NCBI GenBank assembly: GCA_031288555.1
Contig: JAITRE010000019.1
Span: 26,833-90,832, forward strand
Source of the DNA: Oscillospiraceae bacterium
GTDB taxonomy: Bacteria; Bacillota; Clostridia; Oscillospirales; Acutalibacteraceae
Reading direction: 5' to 3'
DNA: 64,000 nt
Below the pieces are notes generated by a model, which worked only from the letters and a program-made list of their open reading frames with translations, was not told the origin of the DNA and ran no database searches. The position numbers and the translations under genes were made by a program. Positions 9,040-19,187 of the stretch are shown here, in pieces (the first letter of the stretch is position 1; the number at the start of each line of letters is the position of its first letter).

Positions 9040-9915
9040 GTGTTTTTTATTGAAAATAATATGAAAAAAGAAGCGAAGTTTTTGTTAAACAGAGGAAATT
9101 GGGCTAAGTCTGTAGGTTTATTTATTTTTATTTCAGTGATTTTTTTAGAAATATCAGATATTTTTGAATCTTTTTTATTTAAAAATTGTATTTTTTTATT
9201 TAATGCCATATCTTTATTTGATTCAACGAAGAAAGGCGTTTTTGCAATTTTATTTGATTTTAATGTTGATATTAATTTGTTTTATTCAGCGATATGTTAT
9301 TTAATATTTCGTTTGTTATTACTATCGTTAGTAATATTTTTTTCTTCCCCACTTTTGCTTGGATGTGCGAAGTTTTATTTTGACATGGCTATAGGAAGAT
9401 CTGTGTCAATGGGTCTTGTTTTTTATTTTTTTAAAAATTCAGATAAACTTTTAAAGTCGTTTTTCTTTTTAGTTTTTATTATATCAAGACTAGTTTGCGC
9501 CTGCTTTGTGTCGTTATTACCGGGTTTTGTTGTTGCTATTATTAGTTTTAAATTTAAAAAATCTTATTTTGAATTTTCTTATTGGTTTTTTTCGTTTTAT
9601 GTTTTTCTTATTTTATTAGGAGTTTTTTTATTTTTAATATGGGCTTCCAAATATTTTCTTTCTCCGTTTCTTTTTATAATTAAAGAAAATTTAGATATTT
9701 CTAAAACTTTAAATGTATCTTGTACTTTAATGAAGAAAAGATTTAAATTTAGTGTTTTAAAGATTTTTTTAATTTTTTTTTCATGGCTTATTTTATCATA
9801 TCTTTTTATATTTCCAGGTTTTTATTTTTATCCATTATTTTTTGAAACACTTGCTATTTCTGCAAAATGGATTATTAAAAAAGGTATAAACGATAAATTA
9901 AGTAAATGCTCTTAA
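9040..9915 (+). CDS. Multi-pass membrane protein (possibly DUF975-like)
   Basis: A 291-residue, Phe/Leu/Ile-rich protein with about six predicted membrane segments. It begins with a short charged region (MKKEAKFLLNRGNWAKSVGL) that resembles the start of DUF975 integral membrane proteins of Firmicutes. I chose GTG at 9040 because a GAGG sits 7 bases upstream. The internal ATG at 9061 lacks a binding site. It follows pepV closely and probably shares its transcript. Function unknown, and the DUF975 assignment is tentative. Confidence 0.7.
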   Translation: MFFIENNMKKEAKFLLNRGNWAKSVGLFIFISVIFLEISDIFESFLFKNCIFLFNAISLFDSTKKGVFAILFDFNVDINLFYSAICYLIFRLLLLSLVIFFSSPLLLGCAKFYFDMAIGRSVSMGLVFYFFKNSDKLLKSFFFLVFIISRLVCACFVSLLPGFVVAIISFKFKKSYFEFSYWFFSFYVFLILLGVFLFLIWASKYFLSPFLFIIKENLDISKTLNVSCTLMKKRFKFSVLKIFLIFFSWLILSYLFIFPGFYFYPLFFETLAISAKWIIKKGINDKLSKCS

Positions 9916-10142
9916 TATGTTTCTTGCAATAATCAATTTGTCGTGTTACGATTTTAATGTAGTATATTAGTAGATACTTGTTATTGTTTTTCAGGTTCGA
10001 AGTTAAAAGATATTAAATTGAGCATTTAAAGTTGAAATTTAATTAGAAATATTTGTAAATTGCTAAATTTTACAAAGCTTACGCGGGTTTTGTTACGATT
10101 TAAATTTTTTATGTTTGTTTGTGAATTTTTGGGAGGGGATTT

Positions 10143-11192
10143 ATGAGTAAAGAGATTTTTTTAGCTCTTGATCTTTTAAAAAAAGAGCGCGGCATTCCTG
10201 TCGATTTTATGCTTCAAAAAATTGAAAAATCTATTTTAACTGCTTGTAAAAGTAACTATGGAAATGAAGATATAGTTGTTAACATAGAGCCTGAGAACGA
10301 TGGATTTGATGTTTTTTTAAGAAAGGTTGTTAAAGATAGGGTTGAACATTCGGGGTCTGAAATATCTTTAAAAGATGCCATAAAAATTGATGAAGATGCT
10401 GAAATTGGAAAGAAAGTTTTGGTGAAACTTGACACTAAAGAATTTGGAAGAATTGCAGCTCAAACTGCAAGAAACATAATAAGGCAGGGTATACGTGATT
10501 CTGAGCACGATCAAATTTCTAAAGAGTTTAAAAGTCTTCAAAAAGAAATAGTAAGTGCTGTTATTGAAAAAGTTGATTATTCAACAGGAGCAGTGACTTT
10601 AAGGATTGGAAAAGCTGAGACTACACTTGTTAGTCAAGGACAAGTAGGTACAGAAAATCTTAAAGAAGGCGAACATATAAAAGTTTATATTGTTGATGTT
10701 AAAGAAACTGAAAGAGGTCCTAAAATTATTATTTCCCGAACTCACCCGGATTTTGTAGGAAAGCTTTTTAAAAATGAAGTTCCTGAGATTTCGGATGGAA
10801 TATTAGAAGTAAAATCTATAGCAAGAGAACCAGGAGTTCGCACGAAGATTGCTGTTTTTAGCAATAATCCAGACGTTGAGCCTATTGGAGCTTGTATAGG
10901 TCCGGGAGGCTTAAGAATAAATGCTGTTATGGAGGAACTTGGCGGCGAAAAAATAGATGTAGTGGAGTTTTTTGATGATCCGGTTAAATTTATAACTGCT
11001 GCTATTTCTCCTGCAAAAGTTTTGGATGTCATTATAGATTCTTCAGAAGAAAAAAAATGTAAGATAGTGGTTCCGAATTCTCAGCTTTCGCTTGCAATAG
11101 GAAGCAAAGGTCAAAATGTAAGACTTGCTGCAAAACTTACTCATTTTAAAATAGATATTGTTTCCCAAGATAAAAATGATAGTGATTTTTAA
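10143..11192 (+). CDS. nusA: Transcription termination/antitermination factor NusA
   Basis: A 349-residue NusA: N-terminal RNA-polymerase-binding domain (about 1-125, 'LDLLKKERGIP'), S1 domain (about 135-200, 'VEKVDYSTGAVTLRIG'), then two KH domains with 'AIGACIGPGGLRINAV'-type and 'SLAIGSKGQNVRLAA' GXXG signatures. A GGGAGG site precedes ATG. It heads the conserved nusA-ylxR-ylxQ-infB cluster. The usual first gene rimP is missing upstream, where a 227-base gap and a membrane-protein gene are found. Confidence 0.96.
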   Translation: MSKEIFLALDLLKKERGIPVDFMLQKIEKSILTACKSNYGNEDIVVNIEPENDGFDVFLRKVVKDRVEHSGSEISLKDAIKIDEDAEIGKKVLVKLDTKEFGRIAAQTARNIIRQGIRDSEHDQISKEFKSLQKEIVSAVIEKVDYSTGAVTLRIGKAETTLVSQGQVGTENLKEGEHIKVYIVDVKETERGPKIIISRTHPDFVGKLFKNEVPEISDGILEVKSIAREPGVRTKIAVFSNNPDVEPIGACIGPGGLRINAVMEELGGEKIDVVEFFDDPVKFITAAISPAKVLDVIIDSSEEKKCKIVVPNSQLSLAIGSKGQNVRLAAKLTHFKIDIVSQDKNDSDF

Positions 11193-11219
11193 AACTTTGA
11201 GTTAAAGTGTTCAAAAGTT

Positions 11220-11516
11220 TTGTTTTTAAAGGCGGTGTATCATATCAAAAAAGAGCCTATAAGAATGTGTGTTGGATGTAGGGAAAGAAGAATTAAGTCT
11301 AAATTTTTAAGAGTTTCAAAAGTAGCAGAAGATAAAAAAAATAAGAAAAATTGTTCAGTGTTTATAGACAAAACTGGCAAAAGCATCGGAAGAGGCTTTT
11401 ATATATGTAAAGATTTAATTTGTTTGAAAAAACTGCAGAAGTCTAGGTATTTTCAAAAAGTTTTTTCTTTAAATGCTGTTTTAAAGATATATTCTGAGCT
11501 TAAGGAGGAAATGTGA
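11220..11516 (+). CDS. ylxR: YlxR (RnpM) family RNA-binding protein
   Basis: A small DUF448 protein containing 'PIRMCVGCRERRIKSKFLRV' and 'DKTGKSIGRGFYIC', the two conserved parts of the family. Family members bind RNA and have been linked to RNase P modulation. The start is uncertain: a TTG at 11220 gives about nine extra residues without a clear binding site, and a GTG at 11235 is too close to the AAAGG at 11228-11232. The conserved protein begins at about the ATC at 11244, which would be well spaced from that AAAGG. It sits in its usual place between nusA and ylxQ. Confidence 0.9.
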   Translation: MFLKAVYHIKKEPIRMCVGCRERRIKSKFLRVSKVAEDKKNKKNCSVFIDKTGKSIGRGFYICKDLICLKKLQKSRYFQKVFSLNAVLKIYSELKEEM

Positions 11517-11628
11517 ATTTAAAAGAGTTGTATTTTTATGTTTTTAATAGCTGCGGGAAAAGTTTACTTATGTTGTTAAATAAAGTAAAATGTAAGATAA
11601 GTAATTTAGAAAAGTTGGAGTAGTAAAG

Positions 11629-11934
11629 ATGAATTCACTAAATGATGGTTTTCTTTCTTTTTTAGGTTTAGCGAAAAAAGCAGGAAAATTATATTTGGGA
11701 TTTAGTTCTGCTGTTTCTTGCATTAAGTATGGTTTTGCAAAATTAGTTTTAGTTACAAATGATCTTTCAAAGAACACATTTAAAAAAGTAAGTTTTTTAG
11801 CAGATCAAAATAATATTTGTATTAAAAAAGTTAAAATTTCTATGGTTTGCGTCGAAAAGGCTCTTGGGAAAAAATCAGGGATTATAATATTAACTGACCA
11901 AGGTTTTTCAAATAGAATATTGGATTTTTTATAA
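11629..11934 (+). CDS. ylxQ: YlxQ-type ribosomal L7Ae/L30e-like protein
   Basis: A 101-residue L7Ae-fold RNA-binding protein. 'FLGLAKKAGKLYLGFSSAV' is the typical YlxQ N-terminus, followed by 'KLVLVTNDLSKNT', the kink-turn-binding core. It lies between ylxR and infB as in most Firmicutes, after a 112-base gap. No essential role is established for the family. Confidence 0.9.
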   Translation: MNSLNDGFLSFLGLAKKAGKLYLGFSSAVSCIKYGFAKLVLVTNDLSKNTFKKVSFLADQNNICIKKVKISMVCVEKALGKKSGIIILTDQGFSNRILDFL

Positions 11935-12196
11935 GCTTAAGTTTTATTTTTATTTAAAGTTTTTAGTATTATGTTTTTTATTTTTAAAAAATTTAAAATT
12001 GTTTTTGTGATTTTTTAGTAATTTGTAAAATATTGTTGTGTTTTTAAAATTAATTAATTATATTTTACAAAAAACATATAGTTTTTTATTTTTTTCTATA
12101 TAAATATTTGTAATAGGTTTTATAGTATTTATTTAATTTAAAATTTAATTTAAAAATTTTGCCGAATTTGAATCGTCAAATGGGGGACTACTTTTT

Positions 12197-14587
12197 ATGA
12201 TGTTAAAATATCGAGTTTACGAAGTTGCTCGAGATCTGAACGTTAAAAGCAAAGAAATATCTGACTTTATAGAGAAATATTTTAAAGAAACAAAAAAACA
12301 TATGGCTTTTTTAACAGAAGAAGAATTAAATTTTATTTTTGATTATTATACTCAAAAGAATTCTGTAAAAGATTTAACGGAGTATTTTAGCACCCGTAAA
12401 AAAACATCCCCTAAAGTTGATTTAAAAGTTTCTCAAAGAAGTGGAGTGAATGAAGAAACTACACATAATAAAAAAAATAGTTTAAAAGAAAAAGTAGTTA
12501 CGAATAAGAAACCTCTTTTTATTAGTAGAAACGATTTAAAAGCAAGTCTTCAAAAATTTAATTTTCTACCTAAAAAACCTAATGTTAAAATAAATAATTC
12601 TAATTCTGCTGCTAAAACGCCACTTTATAGTAGACGAGTTATTGACACACGTTCAAGTCATGTTGATATAGAGCGTTATAACGAAAAATACGATCGACTT
12701 GCTTCTGAAAAAGTGAAAGTTGACAATATCATAAAAAAACAAAAAATAACTCAACGTTATCAGCAGAGATTTAGATATAGAAGTTCAAAAAGAGAAACAG
12801 AAAGTGAACGTCTTAAAAGAATTGCTTTAGAAAGAAAAGCAAAGCCAATTACTATTTCTATTCCTGAAAAAATTATAGTTTCTGAACTTGCATTTAGATT
12901 AAAAGCTACTGTATCTGAGGTTATTAAAAAGCTTATAGATATGGGCGTTATGGCTGCTGCAAACGATGAGATTGATTTTGATATAGCTAGCCTTGTTGCT
13001 ATGGAATTTCACGCAAAAGTTGAAAGAGAGGTTTTTGTTACTATTGAGGAAAAGATAATTGATACGAGCAAAGATAGCAGCGAAGATTTAAAATTGCGAG
13101 CGCCTATCGTTGTTGTAATGGGACATGTTGATCACGGGAAGACATCACTTTTAGACGCTATTCGCAATGAAAATGTTGCAACTAGTGAATCAGGGGGTAT
13201 TACACAGCATATAGGCGCTTATTGTGTTAAAAGCTCTACTGGAGACATTACGTTTATAGATACTCCCGGGCACGAAGCTTTTACAACGATGCGTAATATG
13301 GGTGCGAAAGTTACCGACATAGCAATATTAGTTGTTGCGGCTGATGATGGTGTGATGCCGCAAACGGTTGAAGCGATAAGTCATGCCAAAGAAGCGAAGG
13401 TCCCTATTATTGTTGCAATCAACAAAATAGATAAAGAAGGAGCCGACCCTGAGCGTATAAAACAACAAATTACAGAACACGGTCTTGTTCCTGAAGAGTG
13501 GGGCGGAGATATTCCTTGTGTTGAAATTTCTGCAAAAACTAAAAAGAATCTTTCTTCTTTACTTGATGTAATTTCTTTAATAGCAGAATTAAAAGAATTA
13601 AAAGCAAATCCCAACAGGAGTGCTAAAGGTACTATAATAGAAGCTAAAATCGACAAAGGCAGAGGTCCTATAGCAACTGTTCTTGTACAAAATGGAACGC
13701 TTTACGTTGGCAATTTAGTTGTCGCAGGTTCTTGTATAGCTAGAATACGAACTATGTTTGATTGCAAAGGCAAGCATTTAAAAAAAGCAGGTCCCTCGGT
13801 TCCTGTTGAAATAGCAGGTTTTACTGGGATCCCAAGTGGCGGAGATGTTTTAAACGTTGTTTCGGATGAACGTCTTGCAAAAGAATTAGTACAACAGCGA
13901 AAGAGTAAAGAAAAAGAAAAACGCTTTGGTTCGCAAACAAAAGTTACTCTTGATAATTTGTTTAATCAAATTGAACTTAGTGATGTTAAAGAGCTAAAAG
14001 TTATAATAAAGGCTGATGTTCAAGGTTCTGCAGAAGCTTTGAAGCAGTCATTTTTAGCTTTAAGCAACGATGAGATCCACGTCAATGTTATTCATTATGC
14101 GGCTGGAGATATCAATGAGTCTGATATTATGCTTGCAAACGCTTCAAATGCTGTTGTGATTGGGTTTAATGTCAAAGCTGATAATTTAGCAGAAAAAACT
14201 GCTAAGTTCTACAATATAAAAATAAGATTCTACGATGTTATATACGATTCTGTAGATTATATAAGGAATATAGTCAAAAAAATGAAGAAGATAGAATTTA
14301 AAGAAGTTATATCAGGGCATGCTGAATGTCGTCATATTTATAATATCACAGGTGTTGGTACAATTTTAGGAAGTTATGTGATTGATGGTATTATAAAAAG
14401 AAATTCAAGTGTTCGTGTGCTTCGAGGTGATTCTGTTATTGCTGAATGTAAAATTAGTTCTTTGAAACGTTTTAAAGATGATGTTAAAGAGGTTGCGAAA
14501 GGTTATGAATGTGGTTTAAGATTAGAAAATTTTAATAGCGCTAAAAAAGGTGATATTTTTGAAGCATTTTCTTTAGAAGAACAATAA
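12197..14587 (+). CDS. infB: Translation initiation factor IF-2
   Basis: A 796-residue IF-2. The N-terminus has the small IF2N-type domain (about 3-50), a basic variable linker (about 60-215), and a second IF2N domain (about 220-275). The GTPase domain follows with '[14 protein letters not shown]' (G1), 'DTPGHEAFT' (G3), '[13 protein letters not shown]' (G4) and 'EISAK' (G5). Domains II-IV end in the fMet-tRNA-binding region ('[21 protein letters not shown]'). ATG at 12197 is followed at once by a second ATG; GGGGGA lies upstream. rbfA, the usual next gene, is absent. Confidence 0.97.
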   Translation: MMLKYRVYEVARDLNVKSKEISDFIEKYFKETKKHMAFLTEEELNFIFDYYTQKNSVKDLTEYFSTRKKTSPKVDLKVSQRSGVNEETTHNKKNSLKEKVVTNKKPLFISRNDLKASLQKFNFLPKKPNVKINNSNSAAKTPLYSRRVIDTRSSHVDIERYNEKYDRLASEKVKVDNIIKKQKITQRYQQRFRYRSSKRETESERLKRIALERKAKPITISIPEKIIVSELAFRLKATVSEVIKKLIDMGVMAAANDEIDFDIASLVAMEFHAKVEREVFVTIEEKIIDTSKDSSEDLKLRAPIVVVMGHVDHGKTSLLDAIRNENVATSESGGITQHIGAYCVKSSTGDITFIDTPGHEAFTTMRNMGAKVTDIAILVVAADDGVMPQTVEAISHAKEAKVPIIVAINKIDKEGADPERIKQQITEHGLVPEEWGGDIPCVEISAKTKKNLSSLLDVISLIAELKELKANPNRSAKGTIIEAKIDKGRGPIATVLVQNGTLYVGNLVVAGSCIARIRTMFDCKGKHLKKAGPSVPVEIAGFTGIPSGGDVLNVVSDERLAKELVQQRKSKEKEKRFGSQTKVTLDNLFNQIELSDVKELKVIIKADVQGSAEALKQSFLALSNDEIHVNVIHYAAGDINESDIMLANASNAVVIGFNVKADNLAEKTAKFYNIKIRFYDVIYDSVDYIRNIVKKMKKIEFKEVISGHAECRHIYNITGVGTILGSYVIDGIIKRNSSVRVLRGDSVIAECKISSLKRFKDDVKEVAKGYECGLRLENFNSAKKGDIFEAFSLEEQ

Positions 14588-14634
14588 AAGAAAATTAATA
14601 ATAGGTTAATTTGTGAAAATATGGTGGTTAATAT

Positions 14635-15696
14635 ATGGGAAAAAACAATAATTGTCAATCTCAAATTGCAATGCCTAAAAAAATCGAAAATTGTCTTTTA
14701 CCTCATTTTTTGCAGTCAAAGTATTGGGCTGAATTTCAAAAGTCGCTTAACAGACCTTTTGTTTTAAAATCAGATGATGGTTGGTCGTGCCTTGCTATTG
14801 AAGAAAAAGGTAGTTTTTCAAATCGTTTATATTGTCCGTTCGGACCTACTGCTAAATCTTTTGCAGATTTTGAGGATGTTTTTAGTTTTTTAATAGAAGA
14901 AACAAAGCGAAGAGATCTTGATTTTTTAAGAGTAGAACCAAGATATAGTCAATTTGTTTCAATTGATGAGGAAGATATGTTGAAGTTAGGATTTAAAAAA
15001 GCGTTTTATAATGTACAACCTCAGGATACTGCTATAAATGCTCTTTTCAAACTTACTTCTGACGATGGAGATTTTGAGCCATTAACAGACGATGAAATTG
15101 TTTCAAAGTGTTCTCAACTTCCTAGAAGAATTTTTAAAAAGCTTGATAAAAGCGGGGTTAAATATTCTATTTCTTATGACCCTTGTGATATTGAAATATT
15201 TTTAAAGATGATTAAAGAAGTTTCAGAACGTACAGGTTTTACGCCGTTTTCCGACCAGTGCTATGAAAATATAGGAAAGGCACTTTTTCCATTAAAAGCC
15301 GGAGGTTTGTCTTTTGCTTACAAAGAAAATAATGGAAAAAAAGAATACATGTCTGGCATAATTTTCTACAAAGATAATAAAATGATGAGTTATGCCCACG
15401 CAGCTTCTTTTGATAAATATAGAAAAGATAGTCCTTCTACGGGATTAGTTTTAAAAACGTTAATGTTTGCAAAAGACCAAGGTCTTAAGCATTTTGATTT
15501 TCATGGTATTGCGCCAGCAAATGTTGTAAATCATAAGTGGTCTGGGTTTACTAGATTCAAACTTTCTTTTGGTGGAGAACGTGTTGGTTACAGCGGGACA
15601 TGGGAGATGCCGGTTAAAAATTTGCGATACAAAACTTACCTTGGATTACTTAAAACTTTTAAAGCTCTTAAAATAACTAAAAGAAATTTTTCATAA
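14635..15696 (+). CDS. FemAB-family peptidoglycan aminoacyltransferase
   Basis: A 353-residue protein with the duplicated GNAT fold of FemX/FemA/MurM enzymes: 'FLQSKYWAEFQKSL' near the N-terminus, 'LYCPFGPTAKSFADF', 'DFLRVEP', and C-terminal 'YAHAASFDKYRKDSPSTGLV' plus 'FDFHGIAPAN'. The family transfers amino acids from aminoacyl-tRNA to the lipid II stem peptide to build cross-bridges. Whether one or several residues are added cannot be read from sequence. It directly follows infB in the same direction and is closed by a terminator hairpin at 15771-15804. Together with the sortase, LCP protein and Dap enzymes it shows a retained Gram-positive wall. Confidence 0.85.
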   Translation: MGKNNNCQSQIAMPKKIENCLLPHFLQSKYWAEFQKSLNRPFVLKSDDGWSCLAIEEKGSFSNRLYCPFGPTAKSFADFEDVFSFLIEETKRRDLDFLRVEPRYSQFVSIDEEDMLKLGFKKAFYNVQPQDTAINALFKLTSDDGDFEPLTDDEIVSKCSQLPRRIFKKLDKSGVKYSISYDPCDIEIFLKMIKEVSERTGFTPFSDQCYENIGKALFPLKAGGLSFAYKENNGKKEYMSGIIFYKDNKMMSYAHAASFDKYRKDSPSTGLVLKTLMFAKDQGLKHFDFHGIAPANVVNHKWSGFTRFKLSFGGERVGYSGTWEMPVKNLRYKTYLGLLKTFKALKITKRNFS

Positions 15697-15770
15697 AAGT
15701 GTAGAAATTTTTACATATGCTTGGTTCACAGTAGTTTTTAATAAAATACAAGTTTTAAAACACAACAGTG

Positions 15771-15804
15771 CAGCAAAATTTTAGTTTTGCTGTAATTTTT
15801 TATG
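15771..15804 (+). terminator. Rho-independent terminator after the FemAB gene
   Basis: The inverted repeat cagcaaaa (15771-15778) and ttttgctg (15785-15792) with a 6-base loop is followed by a T-rich stretch (taattttttat). It would end the nusA-infB-femAB transcript. Confidence 0.65.
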
Positions 15805-15830
15805 TTTATCTGTTTTTATATTTCTGAAAT

Positions 15831-15859
15831 TTGACAAATTTATTTTAATATTATATAAT
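15831..15859 (+). promoter_or_regulatory. Consensus sigma-A promoter for srtB
   Basis: TTGACA (15831-15836) and TATAAT (15854-15859) are separated by exactly 17 bases, a perfect vegetative promoter and the best I saw in the window. It lies between the FemAB terminator and the sortase gene and leaves an untranslated leader of about 180 bases. Confidence 0.8.
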
Positions 15860-15865
15860 AATAGT

Positions 15866-16047
15866 GTAAATTGTAAATTAATGTGTGAAGTTTATGTTTT
15901 TAAATTGTCATTTGTTGTGTGAGAGGGGTGTAGGCGAGATTGATCTAAGTGGTTACATATTTTTGTTAGAATAAAGTATTTTGACGTTTAAAGATTTATA
16001 TTATATGATATGAAAGAAAAAAGATGTTTTAAAGGAGAAATGTTCAA
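15866..16047 (+). promoter_or_regulatory. Long srtB leader with a G-rich core
   Basis: The roughly 180-base leader between the perfect promoter and the sortase start contains a G-rich island at about 15917-15955 (gtgtgagaggggtgtaggcg...), unlike the surrounding AT-rich sequence. I do not recognise a known riboswitch. It could be a structured leader or a small RNA. An AAAGGAG precedes the srtB ATG. Confidence 0.35.
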
Positions 16048-16836
16048 ATGTTAGAAAGTTATAGCAATAATAGAAGGATTAAAAATTTAAAAGAAGCAAA
16101 TAAAAGAAAAAGAAGGAAGATTACATTTTTTTTCGTTTTAAGCATTATTACTGTTGTAGTATCGTTGACTACTTCTTTTTATTTTGCAATAAAAATGTTT
16201 GTTGAATTAGGTGAATCAAAGGAATCTGAAGATGAATGCAGTTTTTTACAAAAAATTGGGAATGAAAACGACAGTGAAACTCAACATGTTAAAAAAAGGG
16301 AAAATGAAAATTTAAACAAGAATCATGAATCTTTATTAAAAGAAAACAAGGATTATATCGGTTGGATGTTTGTCAATGGAATAAATGTAGATCTTCCTAT
16401 TGTAAAATGTAATAACAACGAAAAATATTTAAATACGTCTTTTAGAGGGCGAGCAAATAAGATGGGCGCGATTTTTATGGATTGTGATTGTAGTTCGAAT
16501 TTTGATTTTCCAATTACAACTATTTATGGTCACACTAATGTTAATTACGGAGGAATGTTTACAAGTCTTCATAATCTTAAACAAAATGACGAAACTTTTA
16601 TTACTATTGAAACAAAATCCAAAGAACTTTTTACTTTTAAAGTTTTTAGTATTAAAAAAACAACTGTTAAAGATGAAATATATTCTTTGAACATAAAAGA
16701 TGAAAAAGATGCAATTAAAGTTTTAGGTGAAAACGTTACGTCATATAAAAAAGTGCTTGTGTTGTCGACTTGTGGTACTGGTTCTGATTTAAATGAAAGA
16801 TTTTTAGTGCTTGCAACACTAGTTGACAAAAAGTAA
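16048..16836 (+). CDS. srtB: Class B sortase
   Basis: A 262-residue transpeptidase with one N-terminal membrane anchor (about 24-50, 'ITFFFVLSIITVVVSLTTSFYF'), a charged linker, and the class B sortase domain. Catalytic residues are visible: His in 'ITTIYGHTNVNYGGMF', Cys in 'VLVLSTCGTGSDL', and Arg in 'NERFLVLATL'. It cleaves sorting signals and links surface proteins to peptidoglycan (class B enzymes classically use NPQTN-like signals, or assemble pili). No substrate with a clear sorting signal lies in the window. It is a single-gene unit with its own promoter and terminator. Confidence 0.92.
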   Translation: MLESYSNNRRIKNLKEANKRKRRKITFFFVLSIITVVVSLTTSFYFAIKMFVELGESKESEDECSFLQKIGNENDSETQHVKKRENENLNKNHESLLKENKDYIGWMFVNGINVDLPIVKCNNNEKYLNTSFRGRANKMGAIFMDCDCSSNFDFPITTIYGHTNVNYGGMFTSLHNLKQNDETFITIETKSKELFTFKVFSIKKTTVKDEIYSLNIKDEKDAIKVLGENVTSYKKVLVLSTCGTGSDLNERFLVLATLVDKK

Positions 16837-16921
16837 AACTTTTGACAATCTTTTTAAAACTGTAAAATAACTTTAAAAGTATTTTAGTTAGTTGAATTTC
16901 TTTATAAAGTGTTTATGTTTT

Positions 16922-16978
16922 AACTTTGCAAATTTTTAGTTTTAATAATCTAATTTGCAAAGTTATTTTTTATTTTTT
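16922..16978 (+). terminator. Rho-independent terminator after srtB
   Basis: A 13-bp perfect stem, aactttgcaaatt (16922-16934) with aatttgcaaagtt (16952-16964), is followed by attttttatttttt. It is well placed 85 bases after the sortase stop. Confidence 0.8.
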
Positions 16979-17320
16979 AAAAAACTAGAATGAAATTTTT
17001 TAAAAAAACACAAAACACAAAAAATATAATAGCACTTTCGTTTTCTTGTGTTATAATAATAATGTGTTTTATTTTAGTAGTTTTTACGAGTTAGTATACT
17101 TTAAAGCAAGATATATTTTATTTTTTGTATTATAATTAATTTATAATTGTAATTTATTTTTAAAATGATATTTTTAATTTTACAATAATTAAAATGTTGT
17201 TCTTTACAAATTAAGGGTAGAAGCAAAGATTAAATTAATTTAAAAATTATTAACATTTTTTAATGTGTTTGTATATTCTAGATTGTATAAGTTTAAGTTT
17301 TAAAGGGGAGTTGATTTGTT
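16979..17320. other. AT-rich glmS upstream region
   Basis: No gene is seen here. Promoter-like AT elements are present (for example ttataat around 17131-17137) but no convincing -35/-10 pair. The conserved core of the glmS ribozyme was not found. A ribosome-binding site (AAAGGGGAG) precedes the glmS ATG. Confidence 0.5.
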
Positions 17321-19162
17321 ATGTGTGGGATTATAGGGTACATAGGGAATGAAGAGGCTACAGAGCTTCTTTTAAATGGTCTTGAAAAACTTGAATACAG
17401 AGGATACGATTCGGCAGGGCTGGCAGTTTTTGACGGTAGAAATTTAAAAGTTGCGAAGTCAAAGGGCAGATTAAAAGTTTTAAGAGAAGTTTTGAAAAAC
17501 AATGGTGGTCTTAAGGGAAAGGCTGGGATAGGCCATACAAGATGGGCAACACACGGGAAGCCTTCCGATGAAAATTCTCACCCTCATGTTAGCACATTGC
17601 GCAAATTTGCTGTTGTTCATAACGGGATAATAGAAAATTATCTTTCTATAAAAAATTTTTTAATTAGCAAGGGAAAGAAATTTTCGTCGGAAACAGACAC
17701 CGAAGTTATAGCACAATTGCTCGAATATTATGACAACGGCAATACTTTAGATACAGTTGTAAAAGTTTTGAATGATATTAAAGGATCTTACGCTATAGGA
17801 ATAATTTATGAAGATAACCCGGAAGAAATTATAGCTGCAAAAAAGGATAATCCTTTGATTATAGGAATAGGGGAAAATGAGAATTTTATAACATCAGATG
17901 TAACGGCAATTGTTTCAAAAACGAAGAATATAGTAAGATTGAAAGATAGTGAAATCGCTGTTATTAAAAGTGATGACGTAATTATATACGATATGAACAA
18001 AAATTTTGTAAAAAAAGAGATTAAAGTGATTGATTGGAATATTGATTCTGCGGAAAAGTGTGGATATGATCATTTTATGTTAAAAGAAATAATGGAACAA
18101 CCTAAAGCGGTGAAAGACACTATATGTTCAAAAATTAAAGAAAATGAAATTTTTTTTGATAAATTTCTTTTTTCAAAAGAATATCTTGAAAAAATTAACA
18201 AAATATTTATTATAGCTTGTGGTTCGGCTTATCATGTTGGGTATGTTGGCAAATATTTATTTGAAAAACTTTTTAAAAAGCCAGTCGAAGTTGATATAGC
18301 GTCTGAGTTTCGTTATAGAGATCCTATTGTCGACAAAAATTCTCTTGTTATATTAATTAGTCAATCGGGAGAAACTGCTGATACTCTTGCTGCTTTGCGA
18401 AAGTCAAAACAACTTGGTGCTCGCACTTTATCTATTGTTAATGTTATTGGGAGCAGTATAGCTACTGAATCGGATGATGTATTTCACACGAGGGCAGGTC
18501 CTGAGATTGCTGTGGCAACGACTAAAGCTTATAGTGCTCAGCTTTGTGCAATTTATTTGCTTGCTATCTATTTTTCGAGAAAACTCAACACAATTTCTTT
18601 AAAAAAATACAACTATTTTATAAAAGAACTTATTTATCTACCAGAAAAAATAAGTAAGGTTTTTAATATAACTGAACAAATTAGAAATTTTTCTAAAAAT
18701 TTTTATCAAGCTAAAAATGTATTTTTTATAGGAAGAAATTTAGATTATGTAGTATCATTGGAAGGATCATTGAAATTAAAAGAAATATCTTATATACATG
18801 CAGAGGCTTATGCTGCGGGTGAATTAAAACATGGTACAATTTCTCTTATAGAAAATAACACATTAATAGTGGCAACGCTGACTCAAAAATCGTTGGTAGG
18901 AAAGACTGTGAGCAATATCAAAGAAGTTAAAGCGCGCGGTGCTATCGTTCTTTTAGTAGTTACAAAAGAAGTTCTTCTAAAAGATGAACATAATCTAAAA
19001 AATATTTGTGATTTCGTATTTATTCTACCAGATATTTGTGATGAAATGAGCCCTTCAGTCTCAGTTGTTCCGTTACAATTGCTTTCTTATTATATAGCGT
19101 TGATGCGAGGGTGTGATATAGATAAACCTAGAAATCTTGCAAAATCTGTTACAGTTGAATAA
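17321..19162 (+). CDS. glmS: Glutamine--fructose-6-phosphate aminotransferase (isomerizing)
   Basis: A full-length 613-residue GlmS making glucosamine-6-phosphate, the first step to UDP-GlcNAc for peptidoglycan. The N-terminal glutaminase domain begins 'MCGIIGYIGN' with Cys2 as nucleophile and has 'GIGHTRWATHGKPS' and 'HNGIIEN'. Two SIS domains carry 'ISQSGETADTLAALR' and the C-terminal 'DKPRNLAKSVTVE' tail. Key residues are intact. It is a monocistronic unit running into the convergent degV-like gene 25 bases downstream. Confidence 0.97.
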   Translation: MCGIIGYIGNEEATELLLNGLEKLEYRGYDSAGLAVFDGRNLKVAKSKGRLKVLREVLKNNGGLKGKAGIGHTRWATHGKPSDENSHPHVSTLRKFAVVHNGIIENYLSIKNFLISKGKKFSSETDTEVIAQLLEYYDNGNTLDTVVKVLNDIKGSYAIGIIYEDNPEEIIAAKKDNPLIIGIGENENFITSDVTAIVSKTKNIVRLKDSEIAVIKSDDVIIYDMNKNFVKKEIKVIDWNIDSAEKCGYDHFMLKEIMEQPKAVKDTICSKIKENEIFFDKFLFSKEYLEKINKIFIIACGSAYHVGYVGKYLFEKLFKKPVEVDIASEFRYRDPIVDKNSLVILISQSGETADTLAALRKSKQLGARTLSIVNVIGSSIATESDDVFHTRAGPEIAVATTKAYSAQLCAIYLLAIYFSRKLNTISLKKYNYFIKELIYLPEKISKVFNITEQIRNFSKNFYQAKNVFFIGRNLDYVVSLEGSLKLKEISYIHAEAYAAGELKHGTISLIENNTLIVATLTQKSLVGKTVSNIKEVKARGAIVLLVVTKEVLLKDEHNLKNICDFVFILPDICDEMSPSVSVVPLQLLSYYIALMRGCDIDKPRNLAKSVTVE

Positions 19163-19187
19163 TTTTAGCATACAATAAAACTTGTGT

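Noticed and set aside
9945..10103. Repeated gttacgatttt motif (9945-9957 and 10092-10103) before nusA as a regulatory repeat
   Set aside because: Only two short copies, one imperfect; not enough to support a site.
16979..17320. glmS ribozyme upstream of glmS
   Set aside because: The conserved catalytic core is not visible in the upstream AT-rich sequence.
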